The notes: a model not told the origin generated them from the letters alone. A stretch of 64,000 nucleotides of DNA from JAJEFO01 sp965221845 (GCA_965221845.1 OZ244919.1:1860001-1924000), one strand, 5' to 3'; positions 8,540 through 16,949 are shown, counted from the first letter of the stretch. A program made the numbers and translations.

Positions 8540-8548
8540 GATTTCCTG
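8540..8548 (+). repeat. Right copy of 9-bp direct repeat flanking cassette 1
   Basis: GATTTCCTG, identical to 7629-7637; the nuclease frame resumes directly from it. Confidence 0.75.
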
Positions 8549-9404
8549 CTTGGCTTGCCGACCGGATCGGCTTGGGCAAGTGCACGCTCCTTGCCGCCGG
8601 GAATTCCGCAAGCGCCAAGGCCGGCGCGAAACGGGGCGAGACGGATGTCCCGGCATTCGTGGAGCCGGACGGCGCCGGGACCGCCGTCCTGGCAGAGGAC
8701 AGGATCACGGCCGAATTCGCCGGCCGCCAGGCGGAGCGACATCAGGAACGCGCGGCGGGCCTTGTCAAAGGCGGCGACGCGGGCAGGAGCCTTGCCGTCC
8801 TGTGCGCGCCGCTGGGCTGCCTGGGCGGAGTTCCGGAGGACGGTCCCCGGGATCGGAGGATTTCGCCCGAGGCCGTCCCGAGGTGGTGGTGCGAGTCCGT
8901 TCCGGTCGGACCGGAGGGCCGGGGCGCTGCGGGCCCGCCTGGAGAGCCTTTCAGCCTCACGTTCGGCGAACCGCGAGAAAATCACGGGGCTTTCGTCCGA
9001 ACTGCGCGACTGCTTGATCTCGTTGGGGGAGGGCTTCGACCACAAGGCGACGGATGACGGAGGGGCTTCATCATCAGGCCGGATCGGACGCCTGCCCATG
9101 TCAAGGTCGCCTGGAAAACGGCCAGAGGCGCGTCGATCCGGCTTATTCCGGCTGCCGCACCGACGAGGCCGGCAAGGCGCCGGACGTTGCGGTGCCGCAG
9201 GGCGTCGCGTTCAGCGCTGCCGACGGCAGTCGACAGGAATCGCGCATCTTCAAGGTGGAGGTTTCCTCCGCGGACGTGACAGGGCCCCTGTGTGAGCAGA
9301 AGGATGTCGTCGGCGAAGTCATGGCCGCAATTCGCATGCTGCTGCCATTGGTCGATGCGGTCATTGACCCTGACCCGGCATCGGCGTGGCCCGGATGGCG
9401 GTAG

Positions 9405-9758
9405 CCCTTCGCCGGCGCTGCCGCGGGCGCCACGCTTGGCCATTTCCGGAGGCATCTGGCACAGCCCGCTCGTGGCCTTTGATCTCAAACAGCCCATCGT
9501 CGGTCCCCGCAGGCAGCCACGACCTCCCGGAACCGGGCCTGTCTGCGATGTCAACCCCGGCGGACCATCGGACGGAAACGACCATGGCGCCGGACATATG
9601 CAAGATGCACAATCCTGCCTGCCATTGATTCCGGCACGAAAGGCGATCGCAGGGAACGACGGCACCGCCCGGTCCAGGAAGAGGGGCGGTCATCCTGACA
9701 TCAAGCCGGATTCAGGGGGGGGGGGATCGGCTACCCGATAACATTCTTGCGAAGCCCA
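9405..9758. other. Non-coding stretch downstream of hicB and the nuclease relic
   Basis: No supported gene. It holds an 11-base G run at 9715-9725 and otherwise GC-rich sequence with accidental open frames. Confidence 0.5.
9715..9725 (+). repeat. Homopolymer run G11
   Basis: Eleven G on the plus strand (C11 on the minus strand), 34 bases past the stop of hicB in the direction of hicB transcription. It is the third long G/C run in the window and the only one not inside a recognised cassette. Confidence 0.9.
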
Positions 9759-10091
9759 TCAATCGGCCGCGCGGCCAAGAACTTCCTCAGCCCATTGGTT
9801 CAGGCTCTTTCCAGCCAGTTCAGCTGACAGGGCCGCGCGCCGGTGAACCTCCGGATCAATCCGGAACATGACACGGCCCGAGTAGGGCTTCTGCGGCTGC
9901 TTGCCAAGTTTCGCGCAGACCTCGATGTAGTCATCCACCGCCTCGTGAAAAGCCGCCCTTAGATCCTCGATGTTGCATGCATGGAAGCCCACACCGTCCC
10001 GGATGCCCGCAAGCCTCCCGAACAGGATACCGTCCCTGTCGTCATATTCGACACGCGCGAGATAACCTTTGTACGACATCGTGTTGTTCAT
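9759..10091 (-). CDS. hicB: HicB-type antitoxin
   Basis: A 110-residue HicB protein. The N-terminal partial RNase-H-like fold reads 'YKGYLARVEYDDRDGILFGR' and 'LRAAFHEAVDDYIEVCAKLG'. The C-terminal ribbon-helix-helix part reads 'GRVMFRIDPEVHRRAALSAE' and 'AGKSLNQWAEEVLGRA', giving DNA binding and toxin neutralisation. It follows hicA with a four-base ATGA overlap, the usual hicA-hicB order. Antitoxin and toxin normally autoregulate their operon. Confidence 0.9.
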   Translation of the reverse strand: MNNTMSYKGYLARVEYDDRDGILFGRLAGIRDGVGFHACNIEDLRAAFHEAVDDYIEVCAKLGKQPQKPYSGRVMFRIDPEVHRRAALSAELAGKSLNQWAEEVLGRAAD

Positions 10092-10342
10092 GGCTTCACT
10101 CCGGTTCTTGTCAAGAACGCACGCGCCGCGACGACCTGATATCGCTTCGCTTCCTTGCCGGGATGCGGTCGATGGAATGTTTCGATCTCACCATCCCTCT
10201 CAAAACGCACGCGTGATCCCCGTCCCTCGATCGCGTTCGCTCCCGCCGCCAGAAGAAGACGTTCAATCGCTGACCATTTTATTTTTGCCGACACGGGTTC
10301 AGCGAAGATTGCCTCGAGGGTCTTGCGATGTTTGCTGTTCAT
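10088..10342 (-). CDS. hicA: HicA-type mRNA interferase toxin
   Basis: An 84-residue toxin with the dsRNA-binding-like fold. Family features are 'TLEAIFAEPVSAKIKWSAIE' and 'GSRVRFERDGEIETFHRPHP', where the histidine in 'FHRPHP' matches the catalytic region of HicA. HicA cleaves translated mRNAs when free of HicB. The start is ATG 10342. AT-rich sequence upstream (10330-10385, with ATACGATATG) is the likely promoter area, the most AT-rich short stretch nearby. Confidence 0.88.
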   Translation of the reverse strand: MNSKHRKTLEAIFAEPVSAKIKWSAIERLLLAAGANAIEGRGSRVRFERDGEIETFHRPHPGKEAKRYQVVAARAFLTRTGVKP

Positions 10343-10717
10343 TGCGCTGTATACGATATGCTTGCGTATTTTGCAAGCTGTCCGGTGCCTGGGGGGGTGT
10401 AGCCCAGCTTTGTTGGTGACGGCGGCGGCGATGTCGTCGAAGGTCTCCAGCCACCGCTCCGTCCTGCGGCGCTCCTCCGCCTCCTCCGGGAGCTTCGCCT
10501 GCGGGCCTGCCGCTCGGTGCGGGCACGCCGGGCGGCAGGCCCGTCTCCGTCACCGCCAGCCTCTGCGCCCAGCCCCACGCCATATGAGCGACTGATCTGG
10601 GACACACCCCCGGGGCGCGGTGGCGAGTCCGCCCGGAAACAAGCCGCTTGAGTGCATCCCAATTTTTGACTTCCATGATTCGCTGGCGCTACTGCATCAT
10701 CACTCGATCGTAACTGT
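10343..10717. other. Unassigned stretch between hicA and an IS66 remnant
   Basis: No gene can be supported. One minus-strand frame carries 'EERRRTERWLETFDDIAAAV', which looks protein-like but is short and open at neither end; it may be a remnant of an unidentified gene. Confidence 0.4.
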
Positions 10718-10996
10718 TCAGGTTCTGTCTTGATGGCTCCCGCCCGGCCAGGCGGCCCGGCCCGCCTGTGCCTGCTGCCGCGCGGCGAGCCGCGCGGCCA
10801 GCTCGTCCGGCGAGGTCCGCAGGGTCTCCAGCAGGCTCCGGCCCTGTTTCCGGGCCGTGTCCGGCACGGTCCGCAGCGCCGCGCGGTCCCGGGCGCCCGC
10901 CTCGCTGCGGAAGCTCCCGGAGATCCTCTGCCGCACCTTGAGGGGCCGCAGCGCCCGCTCGGCCTCGCTGCCGGGCGCGGGAACCGCGGGGTCGCG
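10718..10996 (-). pseudogene. IS66-type transposase C-terminal remnant
   Basis: About 80-92 codons ending at 10718 read 'ERALRPLKVRQRISGSFRSE' and 'TARKQGRSLLETLRTSPDEL', which matches the C-terminal signature of IS66-family TnpC proteins (NNxAERxLRxxKVRQKISG..FR..). The rest of the transposase is missing. The fragment is fused in frame to the 3' side of the truncated PLD-type gene, so the element arrived and then suffered deletion. Confidence 0.6.
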
Positions 10997-11023
10997 GGCG
11001 AGCCGCAGCACGCCGTCCCCGGT

Positions 11024-11722
11024 GTGCAGGCCGCCGTGGCGACGGAACAGCCACGCCTTGGCATGAAGCCGGGTCCGCGCGACATCGTAGGAGACCTTCA
11101 CCTGCGCGCCGAGATCGACAAGCGCGTCCAGCGCACGGCGCTCGGTCGACCCGGTATAGACGCTCGCGATCACGCGCACCCGGGCGCCCTTTCGCACGCG
11201 TTCCTCAAGCTCGGAACGGAACAGCCTCAGCCCCGAGTGCCGCACGAATGCGCACAGAAGGTCGATCCGGTCGGAGCTCGGGATCTCCCGTGCAATCTCG
11301 CTCGCGATCCGGGCGTCACGCCGCCCGTTGACGAGCAGGCCGGTTCGGCGAAGCGAGAGCGTCGGGCGCGGGACTGCCGAGTCCGTGCCGCCCAGCGCCC
11401 GGCGTTCGACAGCCTCCATGAGCAGGCGCGCAGCGTCCGCGATCCGGTCGTCGGCCAGCGCGCCGTGTTCGACGAGCACGTCCACCAGTCGATTCGCCAG
11501 GGCGACCCGGCTGGCCGGCTGCGCGCCGTCTCCTTCGGGAATCCCTTCGAGCACGCGTCGAAGGAGACGGCAGACATGGCGTGCCAGGAGTTCGGGGCGA
11601 ACGGTCGGGTCCGCCGTGACGACGCCGACCCGCCAGCCCTCCGCCGTCCGGGCGTTGACTTCCGCCTCCAGGGCGGAGGTCAGCAGGTCCTCGTAGATCC
11701 CCGAACGAAGCCGGCGCGTCAT
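11024..11722 (-). pseudogene. PLD-like nuclease domain, N-terminal piece of a DUF3427-type helicase, truncated
   Basis: From ATG 11722 about 230 residues remain. 'GIYEDLLTSALEAEV' and 'LLCAFVRHSGLRLFRSELEE' lead to a phospholipase D-like half site 'RTRLHAKAWLFRRHGGLHT', where HxK is the catalytic pair. In intact homologues a helicase domain (type III restriction-like) and DUF3427 follow; such proteins occur in phage-defence islands. Here the sequence breaks directly after GLHT, where 'AYIGSSNLS' would be expected, and runs into IS66 remnant sequence. Expression of a truncated product is possible but function is unlikely. Confidence 0.6.
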
Positions 11723-11762
11723 GGCCGGTCGGAGCGGAAAGGCATGGCTGGCCGCACGCGTG

Positions 11763-12345
11763 TCACCATGAGATCTCGAAACGCCCCTTCATGGCCTGCG
11801 CCCTCCCCCGGGACTCGCAGGGCAGCTGGTCCGCGATGACGGGGAGCGCCCGGCGAAATGCATCCGAGACGGTCTCTTCCGTGACGGCTTCCGCCGGGGA
11901 AGCCTGCAGGAGGGGACGCAGGTCAGTCACAGGGCGCCGGCCGGCCTGGCGAACGTCCGCCCCGGTCTCGCGCCCGGGAAACCGGCTGGCCGGAAAGATC
12001 GGGGCGCAGCCCGGACATCTCGAACATTCCGGCGATGCCGAGACCTTCGGAGATCCCCGGCGCGTGCGCGAGATCGCGGAGGTCGCGCCCTTGATCACGC
12101 TGCAGCATGGCGCGCACCCTGGTCGCCGGCATCCCTTCGCGAGAATGCGCCGTGACGACCGCCTTGTCCGGGAACCAGGGACCGACGGTCCCGGACGGCG
12201 GCATTGCCCGGCCGTCGCGGGCTTGGGTCGCACGGGGGTCGATCCCGACCTTCAGCCGGGCAGGCACGCCGGTCATGAAACATGTCTGTCCTTCCCCTTT
12301 GTGTGCGGACGTGTCAACGCCGGTTCCGATCCGGATCGTCAGCAT
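11763..12345 (-). pseudogene. AbiEii/AbiGii-type nucleotidyltransferase toxin remnant
   Basis: Two adjacent minus-strand frames together read like the C-terminal two thirds of an AbiEii toxin (DUF1814): 'TGVPARLKVGIDPRATQA', 'PWFPDKAVVTAHSREGMPAT', 'RVRAMLQRDQGRDLRDLAHA', then one frame over 'DLRPLLQASPAEAVTEETVS'. Family members show K(V/I)EI, then LLATKLRALYQRxKGRDLFDL, which fits. The N-terminal catalytic GSD part and the cognate AbiEi antitoxin are missing. The relic abuts lpxK at its upstream side. At least one frameshift, near 11940-12000, is needed. Confidence 0.55.
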
Positions 12346-12373
12346 GGCGTGCAGCGCCCGTCGTGCCGGATCT

Positions 12374-13390
12374 TCAGCTGGAGACATGCCCGGACCCCGC
12401 TGGCGGAGCCGCCTGCAGGCCGGCAAGCGCCGCTTCCAGGGCCGAGGCGTCGTCCATCGCCAGCCGCACCGGCAAGGTCAGGACGCCCGGGCGGAAGGCG
12501 GACGGCAGGCGCACCGCGTCCTTTTCCGTCGTCACGAGCTGTGCGGACAGGGAACGCGCATCCCGTTCCAGGCGCGCGACCAGGGCATCGCCCAGCGGCT
12601 GGTGGTCGTCCAGGGCCTCGGCACGCACGACCACCGCCCCGAGGCCCCTGAGCGTCGCGAAGAACCTTTCCGGGCGCCCGATGCCGGCAAAGGCGAGAAC
12701 CCGCAGCCCCTTCCAGTCCATGCCGGTCGGCAAGACCTCGAGACTTCCCCTTGCATGGGGCCCCGGAATTGCGTCGCCCCACGTCCTCCGGAAACGCTCC
12801 TGCGCGTCGGGGCCGCCGACCGAGAGCGTCAGGTCAGCCCGCGCCAGGCCTGCCGCGACTGGCTCGCGCAGGGGGCCGGCCGGCATGACGCGTCCGTTGC
12901 CGAAGCCCGTTTCCGCGTCGACCACGACAATGCTGAGATCCTTGGCAACGCCGGGATTCTGGAGCCCGTCATCCATGACGATCACGCGTGCCCCTGCAGC
13001 CTCGGCCGCCCGCACGGCCGCGGCGCGGTCACGCGCCACCCAGGTGGGCGCGAAGGCGGAAACCAGCAGGGGCTCGTCCCCGACATCGCCGGCGCGGTGA
13101 CGTCGCACGTCGACCCGCACGGGACCCCCTTCCGTTCCCCCGTAGCCCCGGGCGACCACGTGCGTGCCCGCTCCCAGCCGCTCGGTCAGCGCGATGACGG
13201 TCGGGGTCTTGCCGGTGCCGCCAACGTTGACGTTGCCGACGCAGATCACGGGGACGCGAGCCCGGTGGCCCGTCCCGCGAGCGATGCGGCGCGCCGCGGC
13301 AAGCGCCCAGAGCGCCGCCGGCGGCGCCAGGAGCCGGGCCTGCCATCCCGGCCGGCCGGGCGGATTGGTCCAGAACGACGGCGGCCGCAT
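12374..13390 (-). CDS. lpxK: Tetraacyldisaccharide 4'-kinase LpxK
   Basis: Phosphorylates the 4' position of the lipid A disaccharide precursor at the inner membrane. The 338-residue protein starts MRPPSFWTNPPGRPGWQARL, has the P-loop 'VGNVNVGGTGKTPTVIALTE' near residue 55, 'VARGYGG', and the family motifs 'VIVMDDGLQN' and 'LVTTEKDAVRL'. ATG 13390 matches the family N-terminus (xPxFWxxP); longer extensions do not. It lies downstream of a DUF4170 gene, a pairing common in Rhodobacterales. The toxin remnant starts immediately after its stop. Confidence 0.93.
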   Translation of the reverse strand: MRPPSFWTNPPGRPGWQARLLAPPAALWALAAARRIARGTGHRARVPVICVGNVNVGGTGKTPTVIALTERLGAGTHVVARGYGGTEGGPVRVDVRRHRAGDVGDEPLLVSAFAPTWVARDRAAAVRAAEAAGARVIVMDDGLQNPGVAKDLSIVVVDAETGFGNGRVMPAGPLREPVAAGLARADLTLSVGGPDAQERFRRTWGDAIPGPHARGSLEVLPTGMDWKGLRVLAFAGIGRPERFFATLRGLGAVVVRAEALDDHQPLGDALVARLERDARSLSAQLVTTEKDAVRLPSAFRPGVLTLPVRLAMDDASALEAALAGLQAAPPAGSGHVSS

Positions 13391-13448
13391 CACGCCCTTT
13401 CCGGCCCCGGGCGGGCCGAACGGGCAATCCCGGTGGCCCGTCCCGCGG

Positions 13449-13781
13449 TCACGGCCGCATCTCCCGAGTGGCCGGCGCGCGCGTGCCGGCACGGCCATGC
13501 GTCATGCGCGACGGGACATCCCCGTCCGGCACGCCGGGCGCGTGCCGCGTGGGGCCGCTCCGGCGCGCCGCGGCTGCCAGGGGGCGCAGGCGCAGGCGCG
13601 CAACGGAATGCCGCATGCGCGCGTTGCCCGCCGTGCGCTGCGCCGCGGCGTTCCGCGCGCTGCGCGCGGTCCGGCGGTCCGGGAAGGTTCTCGCGACATG
13701 GACGCCGCCGGCATTCCGCAGCGCGCCCCTTGCCGGACCGGCCAGTCCGCCGCCGAAGACGAGATGCAGCCGCTGCGCCAT
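13449..13781 (-). CDS. DUF4170-like small protein, diverged
   Basis: The N-terminal 70 residues (MAQRLHLVFGGGLAGPARGA, 'VHVARTFPDRRTARSARNAA', 'AQRTAGNARMRHSVARLRL') follow the pattern of DUF4170, a small protein of unknown function usually next to lpxK in alphaproteobacteria. Intact members are about 75-80 residues and have more aromatic and acidic residues at the positions where R, A or G stand here. The C-terminal 40 residues look like accidental read-through. The change pattern (AT-rich codons replaced by GC-rich ones) suggests decay, so it may be a recent pseudogene. Confidence 0.5.
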   Translation of the reverse strand: MAQRLHLVFGGGLAGPARGALRNAGGVHVARTFPDRRTARSARNAAAQRTAGNARMRHSVARLRLRPLAAAARRSGPTRHAPGVPDGDVPSRMTHGRAGTRAPATREMRP

Positions 13782-13832
13782 TCCCTTCCCCGTTCACGTG
13801 TCCCGCCATGGCCGGTCGGCCTCGGCCAGCCG

Positions 13833-14579
13833 TCAAGCGCCGCGCGCCACGAGCCTCTCGCGGCCGCGCGCGCCCAGCAAATGGCATTCGCCGCCCTCGA
13901 ACGCGACGGGCACGAGCGGCCGGCCCATGCCGGCGCCCGCGTCGAGGTTGACCCGGTTGCCGTAATGCGTCGGCGAAGGCACCGGCGTGTGCCCGTGCAC
14001 GATCAGCGCCTCGTGGTCGTCGTGATGCGCGTGGAACTCCTCGCGGATCCAGACCAGGTCGTCCTCGTCCTGCTCGTCCATCGGGATCCCGGGGCGAATG
14101 CCCGCATGGACGAAGATCATCCCGTCCTCGCGATGCCAGAGCGGCAGCGCCGCAAGGAACTCGCGATGCGAATCGGGCACGAGGGACCGCGCCTGCGCAA
14201 GAAGCGACGCGGCGTCTGCGGGGAGGCCGTCGCCCAGCCCGTAGGAGGCAAGCGTCGCGCGGCCTCCCATGCCGTCCCCCAGCCACGACCGGACATCCGC
14301 CGCGAAATCCGTGGAGGAACCGGGGCCGCCCGACAGGAACTCTCCGAAGCACCGGTCGTGGTTGCCGCGGAGCACGATCCAGTCCGCGCCGCGCGAAATG
14401 CCGTCGATCAGGAACTGGATGACGCCTCGCGAATCCGGCCCCCTGTCCACGAGGTCGCCGAGATGCACGATTCTTCCGGGAACGCCTCCCTGCCGGTCGC
14501 GGTCCGCGGCGATCACGGCATGCGCCGCCTTCAGCTGGCCGAGATGTCCGTGAATGTCCCCGATCGCGTATATCGTCAT
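13833..14579 (-). CDS. Metallophosphoesterase, serine/threonine protein phosphatase type
   Basis: A 248-residue calcineurin-like phosphoesterase. Metal-binding motifs in order: 'IYAIGDIHGHLGQL' (GDxHG), 'VHLGDLVDRGPDS' (GDxxDRG), 'VLRGNHDRCF' (GNHD), 'FVHAGIRPG' and 'VHGHTPV'. This set is typical of bacterial PPP-family phosphatases. The substrate cannot be read from sequence. It overlaps the upstream aquaporin gene by four bases (ATGA), so both are cotranscribed, possibly with serA as the first gene. Confidence 0.9.
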   Translation of the reverse strand: MTIYAIGDIHGHLGQLKAAHAVIAADRDRQGGVPGRIVHLGDLVDRGPDSRGVIQFLIDGISRGADWIVLRGNHDRCFGEFLSGGPGSSTDFAADVRSWLGDGMGGRATLASYGLGDGLPADAASLLAQARSLVPDSHREFLAALPLWHREDGMIFVHAGIRPGIPMDEQDEDDLVWIREEFHAHHDDHEALIVHGHTPVPSPTHYGNRVNLDAGAGMGRPLVPVAFEGGECHLLGARGRERLVARGA

Positions 14580-15265
14580 CGCGTGCGCTCAGCTCCGTGC
14601 CGGTTCGCCGTCCCCCCGAAAAGCCAGCGCGCGAACAGGGCGGCGGCGGCGGCCCCGGACAGCTCCGCCGCAACGAATCCCGGAACGTCCGCGGGGCGGA
14701 TGCCCGAGAAGCTGTCCGTGAACCCGCGCGCCAGCGCGACGGCGGGATTGGCGAACGAGGTCGAGGACGTGAACCAGTAGGCCGCCACGATGAAGAGGCC
14801 GACAAGCCACGGAACCGCCTCCGGCCTCTGGCGAACGCCCGCAAGGACGACCAGCACCAGCCCGAACGCCGCCACCGCCTCCGCGAGCCAGGCCGCGCCG
14901 CCCGTTCTCGCCGTCATCGAGGCCTGGAACGCCGGCAGCCCGAACATCAGGTGCGCGAGGAACGTGCCCGACAGGCCGCCCGCGACCTGGCAGGCCGCAA
15001 AGGCAAGGGCCCGGAAACCGGAAATCTCGCGCCCGATCAGGAAGGCGAGCGTGACGGCCGGATTGAAATGCGCGCCGGAGACGGGACCGAACGTCGCGAC
15101 GAGGACGACCAGGATCGCCCCGGTCGGAAGGGCGTTGCAGAGAAGCTGGAGCGCGACGTCATCCGTCAGCCGCTCGGCCATGATGCCCGAACCGACGACC
15201 GTCGCGACCAGGAGCCCCGTGCCCAGCGCCTCGGACGCAAGCTGGCGGATCGGATCCCCTCCCAT
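14576..15265 (-). CDS. MIP-family aquaporin or glycerol facilitator-like channel
   Basis: A 229-residue six-helix membrane channel with the two half-helix motifs 'GAHFNPAVTLAF' and 'SFANPAVALARGFTD'. The conserved arginine follows the second NPA. Six hydrophobic segments are visible, with 'LGTGLLVATVVGSGIM' first. Water, glycerol or metalloid transport cannot be distinguished from sequence alone; arsenite channels of this size occur in alphaproteobacteria but no ars genes are nearby. It begins one base inside the serA stop (TGATG), suggesting coupling to serA. Confidence 0.85.
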   Translation of the reverse strand: MGGDPIRQLASEALGTGLLVATVVGSGIMAERLTDDVALQLLCNALPTGAILVVLVATFGPVSGAHFNPAVTLAFLIGREISGFRALAFAACQVAGGLSGTFLAHLMFGLPAFQASMTARTGGAAWLAEAVAAFGLVLVVLAGVRQRPEAVPWLVGLFIVAAYWFTSSTSFANPAVALARGFTDSFSGIRPADVPGFVAAELSGAAAAALFARWLFGGTANRHGAERTR

Positions 15266-16860
15266 CAGGCCACGTCGAACCGCAGCCGGCGAACCTGGGG
15301 GAAGAGGCCGGTGTCGCGCAGCTGGTCCAGCGCCGCCTGCGGCACGGGCTCGTCGACGGACAGGAGCGCGATCGCGTCTCCGTTCCTCGCGGACCGGCCC
15401 AGCGTGAAGTTCGCGATGTTGACGCCGTTCGAGCCGAGGGTCGCGCCCAGGGCCCCGATGATCCCGGGAACGTCCCTGTTGGTCGCGTAGACCATGTGCG
15501 CGCCGATCTCCGCATCGATGTTGATGCCCTTTATCTGGATGAACCTGGGCTTGCCGTCGCTGAACACCGTGCCCGCGACCGACCGTTCGCGGTCATCGGT
15601 CACGACCGTCAGCTTGACGTAGGCGTCGAAGACGCCTGACTTGGCCTGCGTCGTGGTCGAGCGCCTGATGCCGCGGTCCGTCGCGATGACCGGCGCCGAA
15701 ACCATGTTCACGTCCGCGTTGGAGGCCTTCAGGATCCCCGCCATGGCCGCCGCATTCAGGGCGTCCGTGTTCATGCCGGCCACTTCCCCGTCGAACAGCA
15801 GGTTCACGGCCCGGACCGGCTCGTCCGTGAGCTGGCCGGCAAAGGTGCCGAGATGGTCCGCGAGCTTCACCCACGGACCCAGTACCCTGGCCTCCTCGCC
15901 GGTGATCGAGGGCATGTTGATCGCGTTGGTCACGGCGCCCGTCAGCAGGAAGTCCGCCATCTGCTCGGCGACCTGGACGGCGACGTTTTCCTGCGCCTCC
16001 GCCGTCGAGGCGCCGAGATGCGGCGTCACGACGACGTTCGGCATGTTGAAGAGGGGGGACTCGGTCGCGGGCTCCTCGGCGAACACGTCAAGCGCGGCAC
16101 CCGCCACGTGCCCTGACCCGAGCGCCTCGGCCAGCGCGGCCTCGTCAACCAGCCCGCCGCGCGCGCAGTTGACGACGCGCGCCCCGGGCTTCATGCGCCT
16201 GATCGCGTCCGCGGAAAGGATGTTTCGCGTCCTGTCGGTCAGCGGCACGTGAAGCGTGACGAAGTCGGACCTGGCCAGCAGCTCGTCAAGATCGACCTTC
16301 TCGACCCCCAGCTTCGCGGCGCGCTCCCCGGAAAGGAACGGGTCATGCGCGATCACCTTCATGCGCAGCCCCGCCGCGCGCGCGATGACGATCGAGCCGA
16401 TGTTGCCGGCGCCGATCACGCCGAGGGTCTTGGCCGTCAGCTCGACGCCGAGAAAGCGCGACTTCTCCCACTTGCCGGCATGGGTCGAGGCGCTGGCCGC
16501 GGGGATCTGGCGGGCGACCGCGAACATCAGCGCGATCGTGTGCTCGGCGGTCGTGATCGAGTTGCCGAACGGCGTGTTCATCACGATCACGCCGTTGCGT
16601 GACGCGGCGGGGACATCCACGTTGTCGACGCCTGTTCCCGCCCGGCCCACGACCTTGAGCCTCGGCGCCGCGTCGAGGAGCTCCGCGGTCACCCGGGTCG
16701 CCGACCGTATGGCCAGCCCGTCGCAGCCGCCCACGGCTTCGAGCAGGCGGTCCCTGTCCTTCCCCAGCCCGGGATCGAACGCCACGTCGACGCCCCTGTC
16801 CCTGAACGTCCGGACCGCCGCCTCGGAAAGGCTGTCGCTTACCAGCACTCTTGGCGCCAT
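15265..16860 (-). CDS. serA: D-3-phosphoglycerate dehydrogenase
   Basis: First enzyme of serine synthesis, oxidising 3-phosphoglycerate with NAD+. The 531-residue protein begins MAPRVLVSDSLSEAAVRTF and has 'VGRAGTGVDNVDVPAAS', the NAD-binding 'LGVIGAGNIGSIVIARA', the catalytic region 'VTPHLGASTAEAQENVA', an intervening ASB domain ('NMPSITGEEARVL'), and a C-terminal ACT domain ending 'RRLRFDVA' that gives serine feedback in this type. ATG 16860 was selected by family N-terminus. It lies 89 bases downstream of serC on the same strand. Confidence 0.95.
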   Translation of the reverse strand: MAPRVLVSDSLSEAAVRTFRDRGVDVAFDPGLGKDRDRLLEAVGGCDGLAIRSATRVTAELLDAAPRLKVVGRAGTGVDNVDVPAASRNGVIVMNTPFGNSITTAEHTIALMFAVARQIPAASASTHAGKWEKSRFLGVELTAKTLGVIGAGNIGSIVIARAAGLRMKVIAHDPFLSGERAAKLGVEKVDLDELLARSDFVTLHVPLTDRTRNILSADAIRRMKPGARVVNCARGGLVDEAALAEALGSGHVAGAALDVFAEEPATESPLFNMPNVVVTPHLGASTAEAQENVAVQVAEQMADFLLTGAVTNAINMPSITGEEARVLGPWVKLADHLGTFAGQLTDEPVRAVNLLFDGEVAGMNTDALNAAAMAGILKASNADVNMVSAPVIATDRGIRRSTTTQAKSGVFDAYVKLTVVTDDRERSVAGTVFSDGKPRFIQIKGINIDAEIGAHMVYATNRDVPGIIGALGATLGSNGVNIANFTLGRSARNGDAIALLSVDEPVPQAALDQLRDTGLFPQVRRLRFDVA

Positions 16861-16949
16861 TGCCGCTTGTCCCTCTCCCGCATGGACATTCGATGCGTAT
16901 GCCGGCCCGGTCCGTCGCCGCGTCCCGCAACGTCCGCTAAAACCCGGTC

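Larger units (their letters stand above)
7541..9404 (+). pseudogene. PD-(D/E)XK-type nuclease gene, split by cassette 1 and frameshifted
   Basis: The first 32 codons from ATG 7541 (CRLTERDLDLILLEEL) resemble the N-terminus of a PD-(D/E)XK nuclease family. The body resumes after the cassette at 8549 with 'AWLADRIGLGKCTLLAAG', then 'RGETDVPAFVEPDGAGTAVL' and 'AEDRITAEFAGRQAERHQER', where the catalytic (D/E)xK motif reads EDR. Removing 7638-8548 joins the two parts in frame as DTGF-P-AWLADRIG. Further downstream the frame shifts at least twice: near 8895 into 'LESLSASRSANREKITGLSS', and again before 'SRQESRIFKVEVSSADV', ending at 9404. The gene is therefore dead for more than one reason. Family assignment rests on motif reading; a profile search would test it. 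Confidence 0.6.
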
